DNA from: Parvularculaceae bacterium
GTDB taxonomy: Bacteria > Pseudomonadota > Alphaproteobacteria > Caulobacterales > Parvularculaceae
Assembly (NCBI GenBank): GCA_004213235.1
Contig: SHAI01000126.1
Location: 1 to 7,475 of the forward strand
DNA: 7,475 nt
Reading direction: 5' to 3'
Part shown: one piece after another, positions 4,913-7,475 of the stretch
Numbering within the stretch: the first letter of the stretch is position 1
Layout: the number at the start of each line of letters is the position of its first letter
The notes under the pieces: generated by a model
Databases searched by the model: none
What the model was told of the DNA's origin: nothing
Seen by the model: the letters and a program-made list of their open reading frames with translations, nothing else
Made by a program: the position numbers and the translations under genes

Positions 4913-4940
4913 TGGAGCAGAACAATTTGACCTGGTGACC

Positions 4941-4967
4941 GCCTTGGCGTGGCCACATCGCCAAGGC
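4941..4967. promoter_or_regulatory. 9-bp GC-rich perfect hairpin in the rpmE / paraoxonase-like divergent spacer
   Basis: GCCTTGGCG (4941-4949) and CGCCAAGGC (4959-4967) are perfect reverse complements around a 9-base loop. No T-run follows on either strand, so it is not an intrinsic terminator. It is 139 bp upstream of the rpmE start and 107 bp upstream of the paraoxonase-like start. It could be a leader structure for L31 autoregulation, an operator, or a relic of an older gene end. Confidence 0.45.
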
Positions 4968-4981
4968 ATCTTGAAAATTAA

Positions 4982-4991
4982 CGAATATTCG
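4982..4991. promoter_or_regulatory. 10-bp perfect palindrome CGAATATTCG
   Basis: A self-complementary sequence 15 bp to the right of the 9-bp hairpin and 82 bp before the paraoxonase-like start. Its AT-rich centre and promoter location suit a dimeric repressor site. No regulator is suggested by the window. Confidence 0.25.
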
Positions 4992-5073
4992 GTGTCTGCG
5001 CGCTCGCCTTACGGCCATTTTGGTTAGCGTGCCCATTCGCAAAAATTCGGATGCATGACCGGGCTTGGGCTTT

Positions 5074-6210
5074 ATGAAAATCTCATTGGGTTTCGTTCCT
5101 GTGGCTGCAATGACCGTCTCGTTAGTCGTTGGTGCCTGTGTCATGTTGATCCCGTTCAATCCCACGGCGCCTGCGTCATTTCAAACTGGAAAGCCAGAAC
5201 TCCAACTTCCAGGAGCTGGCGAATTGTGTTCGCCCTTCGCCGGTATTGTCAGCGCTGAAGACCTACAGGCCGATCACCAAAGACGCCGTGTGTTTATTTC
5301 GGCATTAGACCGTGAGGCAGGGAAGGATGCCCGGGGTTCTGTTCATATTCTGAATATTGATGACCCGCTGTCATCGGCGACCTGGCATGATGGCACCAAC
5401 GGTGTGCCCGCCAGGTTTCGTCCTTCAGGCCTGAGTTTCTTTGAAAACGGCGACGTGACCCGGCTTTTTGTTGTTAATACTGCAGTACCCGGGATTGAGC
5501 TTTTTGATGTCGCAGATACCGGGACAATGACGCATTTGGAGACATTCTTTGATCGCCGCCTCAATAGCCCGAAAGATATTGTCGCCACCGGCCCGCGAAG
5601 TTTTTACGTTACCATTAACACAGGTGCCGACCGCGAAACTCCTTTGGGTCGCCTTCAAACTATTATACGCGCGCCATTCGGGCGGATTTTCCACTTCAAC
5701 GGCGTATCTTGGTCCGTTGCGACAGAGGGACTGCGCTTTGTAAACGGCTTGGCGCTGAGCCCGGATGGCAATTTCCTCTATGCAACAGAGTCTGCGGGCA
5801 GGGCCTTGAGGGTATATGCGCGGAACGAATCGAATGGCGTTTTGACGTATCAATTTTCCCGCGGTTTGCCGGGTGATGGCGAGAATATTAATGTCACGCC
5901 ATCGGGCGATATTCTGATAGCGACAAATTCAAAACAACGGGCGGTGCCTATTTTTAATAACGCCGAAAACTCAGACACGCGCGCAATGGTTTTAAAATTT
6001 TCCGCGCCAGATCTTTTGCTACAAAGCGCAGAGACACGAGGCGCGAGGCCTCAAAGCGCAGAACCAAGGGGCGCTATTGAAACAAAACCCCTATATCAAC
6101 TCGACGGCGACCAGATTTCAGCTGCAACCGTAGCCGATTCAATCGATGGACAGATGTTTATTGGCTCTTCTTCACAAGACAGCTTTCTTATTTGTCGCAA
6201 TGCGGCATAA
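5074..6210 (+). CDS. paraoxonase/arylesterase-like six-bladed beta-propeller protein, exported or membrane-anchored
   Basis: A 378-residue protein resembling the PON/SMP-30/strictosidine synthase-like propellers, often calcium-dependent lactonases or esterases. Residues 3-26 are a hydrophobic export or anchor segment. VGAC (19-22) could be a lipobox and APA (32-34) a signal peptidase I site, but hydrophobicity past Cys22 also suits an uncleaved anchor. Against human PON1, from memory: Cys52 and Cys374 align with the disulfide pair Cys42/Cys353; E62-D63 with Ca ligands E53-D54; Asp168 with D169; Asn224 in FVNGLALSPDG with N224; Asn271 with N270. The catalytic histidines are lost: RPSGLS (Ser118) replaces NPHGIS (His115) and VVNTAV (Thr136) replaces VVNHPD (His134). 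N168 is Lys167 here and D269 is Glu270. The ATG at 5074 lacks a clear Shine-Dalgarno; TTG 5065 is the alternative. thrC follows after 9 bp, so they are likely co-transcribed. Activity is uncertain. Confidence 0.8.
   Translation: MKISLGFVPVAAMTVSLVVGACVMLIPFNPTAPASFQTGKPELQLPGAGELCSPFAGIVSAEDLQADHQRRRVFISALDREAGKDARGSVHILNIDDPLSSATWHDGTNGVPARFRPSGLSFFENGDVTRLFVVNTAVPGIELFDVADTGTMTHLETFFDRRLNSPKDIVATGPRSFYVTINTGADRETPLGRLQTIIRAPFGRIFHFNGVSWSVATEGLRFVNGLALSPDGNFLYATESAGRALRVYARNESNGVLTYQFSRGLPGDGENINVTPSGDILIATNSKQRAVPIFNNAENSDTRAMVLKFSAPDLLLQSAETRGARPQSAEPRGAIETKPLYQLDGDQISAATVADSIDGQMFIGSSSQDSFLICRNAA
6022..6081 (+). repeat. in-frame 30-bp tandem duplication in the paraoxonase-like gene
   Basis: Codons 317-326 and 327-336 are adjacent 10-codon units. 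The first eight residues of each are QSAETRGA and QSAEPRGA; at DNA level 6022-6044 and 6052-6074 are largely identical, and the last two codons of each unit have diverged. It adds a polar loop between propeller strands late in the protein, where human PON1 is shorter. It probably arose by slippage and is tolerated because it lies in a surface loop. Confidence 0.7.
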
Positions 6211-6219
6211 GAGTGTCCC

Positions 6220-7475
6220 ATGATGTACACGTCGACCCGAGGCGCTGCAGCGCCCATTTCGTTTCTGCAGGCAATCGAAAGTGGTCTGGCTCCTGACGGC
6301 GGGCTCTATGTCCCGACGGTCTGGCCGCAATTGTCGGTGGAAGATTTTCAGTGTTTGAGCGACGCGCCGTTCAGCGATGTTGCTGCAGATATGCTGGCCG
6401 CTTTCGCCAGCCCTGGCGAGGGCGTCACGAGCGATTCGCTGCGCCCGCTTATGCGCGAGGCATACGCGACATTCGATCACCCGGAAACTGCCCCGCTGCG
6501 GGACCTTGGTGATGATATATATTTACTGGAACTGTTTCACGGCCCGACCCTTGCCTTCAAAGATGTCGCCATGCAGGCCTTGTCTCGGCTTTATCCATTA
6601 GCCCGCAGGGATAAGCCACAGCGCAAGACGATCCTATGTGCTACTTCCGGCGACACCGGCGGGGCGGCGATTGCCGCGTTTGCTGATGCGCCGGGCGTTG
6701 ATCTGTTTGTTCTCCATCCGGAAGGGCGGATCTCAGATGTTCAGCGCCGCATTATGACGGTAAATCCCGGCGCGAATATTCACAACATCGCGATAAAGGG
6801 AAGTTTTGACGATTGTCAGAGCATTGTGAAAACCCTGTTCATCGACCCGGCGCTAAATGATGAACTGGATCTTGGCGGCGTAAACTCGATCAATTGGGTC
6901 CGCCTAGCGGCGCAGACCAGTTATTATGTGACGTCCATCGCGAAACTGGGGCTTTCATCCGCGCCGGCATTCATTGTACCAACGGGCAATTTCGGCGACG
7001 TTTTTGCAGGGTATGCGGCCAAAAAAACCGGTTTGCCTGTCGGACGTTTCGGCGTGGCGGTGAATGAAAATGATATCATGCACCGTGTGCTCTCCACGGG
7101 GGAATATGCACCTGCGGGCGTGCGCGCGACGAGCTCACCGTCAATGGATATTCAGGTCGCGTCCAATTTCGAACGTTTGATATTTGAAGCAATGGGGCGT
7201 GATGGCGCACGGCTTGCTTCTTTAATGGACGAATTTGCCCATAAAAAATCAATGACCATTCCCGTTGATGTCCGTATCAAAATCGACTCTGATTTCACAT
7301 CAGCGCGCGCCGATGATCGTGAAACGGCGGAAAAAATCGCCGAAATTCACAAGCGCCATGACATTCTTATTGATCCCCATACGGCCGTTGGCCTTGTGGC
7401 GGCGGATAAGATGCGTGCATCACAGGCTATTACCGGGCCCATGGTTGTCCTTTCAACGGCACACCCGGCTAAGTT
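6220..7475 (+). CDS. thrC: threonine synthase, C-terminally cut by the window edge
   Basis: This frame is open for 418 codons from the ATG at 6220 to the window end, against about 460-470 in complete gamma-type ThrC proteins, so roughly the last tenth is missing. The enzyme converts O-phosphohomoserine to threonine and phosphate with PLP, the last step of threonine biosynthesis. Evidence: N-terminal YTSTRGAAAPISF and GLAPDGGLYVP; LFHGPTLAFKD with the PLP-binding lysine Lys114; the phosphate loop ATSGDTGGAA (141-150); NPGANIHNIAIKGSFDDCQ (182-200); PTGNFGD (254-260); and SMDIQVASNFERL (308-320). Two ATGs are adjacent (6220 and 6223); either may start the protein. It begins 9 bp after the stop of the paraoxonase-like gene, with AAGAG overlapping that stop as a weak ribosome binding site, suggesting translational coupling. 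There is no promoter-sized gap. Confidence 0.96.
   Translation, partial: MMYTSTRGAAAPISFLQAIESGLAPDGGLYVPTVWPQLSVEDFQCLSDAPFSDVAADMLAAFASPGEGVTSDSLRPLMREAYATFDHPETAPLRDLGDDIYLLELFHGPTLAFKDVAMQALSRLYPLARRDKPQRKTILCATSGDTGGAAIAAFADAPGVDLFVLHPEGRISDVQRRIMTVNPGANIHNIAIKGSFDDCQSIVKTLFIDPALNDELDLGGVNSINWVRLAAQTSYYVTSIAKLGLSSAPAFIVPTGNFGDVFAGYAAKKTGLPVGRFGVAVNENDIMHRVLSTGEYAPAGVRATSSPSMDIQVASNFERLIFEAMGRDGARLASLMDEFAHKKSMTIPVDVRIKIDSDFTSARADDRETAEKIAEIHKRHDILIDPHTAVGLVAADKMRASQAITGPMVVLSTAHPAK

Noticed and set aside
4896..5165. 89-codon minus-strand frame upstream of rpmE
   Set aside because: It overlaps the start of the paraoxonase-like gene and the spacer hairpins and resembles no family I know. 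It is probably a chance frame.
1..7475. Mobile element, CRISPR array, defence or toxin-antitoxin system
   Set aside because: No transposase, integrase, Cas, nuclease or toxin-like protein is present, no regularly spaced repeats occur, and the genes are mostly core alphaproteobacterial families.

Overview
The window looks like chromosomal DNA of an alphaproteobacterium. The marker genes are TrcR (DUF1013), RcdA (DUF1465), a DUF1192 small protein, a cysteine-free alphaproteobacterial-type ribosomal protein L31, and a gamma-type threonine synthase. RcdA and TrcR are cell-cycle proteins first defined in Caulobacter, so a relative within or near the Caulobacter/Hyphomonas/Rhodobacter/Rhizobium part of the class is likely. 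I cannot name the genus. There are no rRNA or tRNA genes, transposases, integrases or CRISPR arrays, and the window reads as ordinary vertically inherited chromosome.

Layout. Left edge (minus): the first 39 codons of an acyl-CoA dehydrogenase-like gene, leaving the window. A 360-bp divergent spacer holds a degenerate 17-bp direct repeat and a 14-bp operator-like palindrome. Next comes a glutathione S-transferase gene (plus). The 436 bp between it and trcR is the least explained part. It holds a 25-codon reading frame behind a 14-nt Shine-Dalgarno sequence fully complementary to the usual 16S 3' end, a long-range RNA stem over that frame, a perfect CtrA-type site (TTAA-N7-TTAA) and a bidirectional intrinsic terminator. 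Then follow trcR (minus) and a PIG3-type quinone oxidoreductase gene (minus). Divergent from the latter are a DUF1192 gene and rcdA (both plus). Convergent with rcdA is rpmE (minus), separated by a 13-bp stem and a 22-bp tandem repeat. A structured 271-bp spacer divides rpmE from a paraoxonase-like beta-propeller gene (plus), which is followed after 9 bp by thrC (plus), cut by the right edge.

How the genes relate. trcR and rcdA are the regulatory core: TrcR is a predicted DNA-binding cell-cycle regulator and RcdA is an adaptor for ClpXP degradation of CtrA and other substrates. The one perfect CtrA-type site lies beside trcR, not upstream of rcdA. The remaining genes are metabolic or housekeeping (acyl-CoA dehydrogenase, GST, quinone reductase, L31, threonine synthase). 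The paraoxonase-like protein keeps the fold's disulfide cysteines but has lost the catalytic histidine pair.

The best candidates for something undescribed are the small ORF/RNA unit at about 1187-1422, the stem-loop array upstream of rpmE, and the divergent paraoxonase-like protein. No multi-gene defence, mobile or biosynthetic system is visible.
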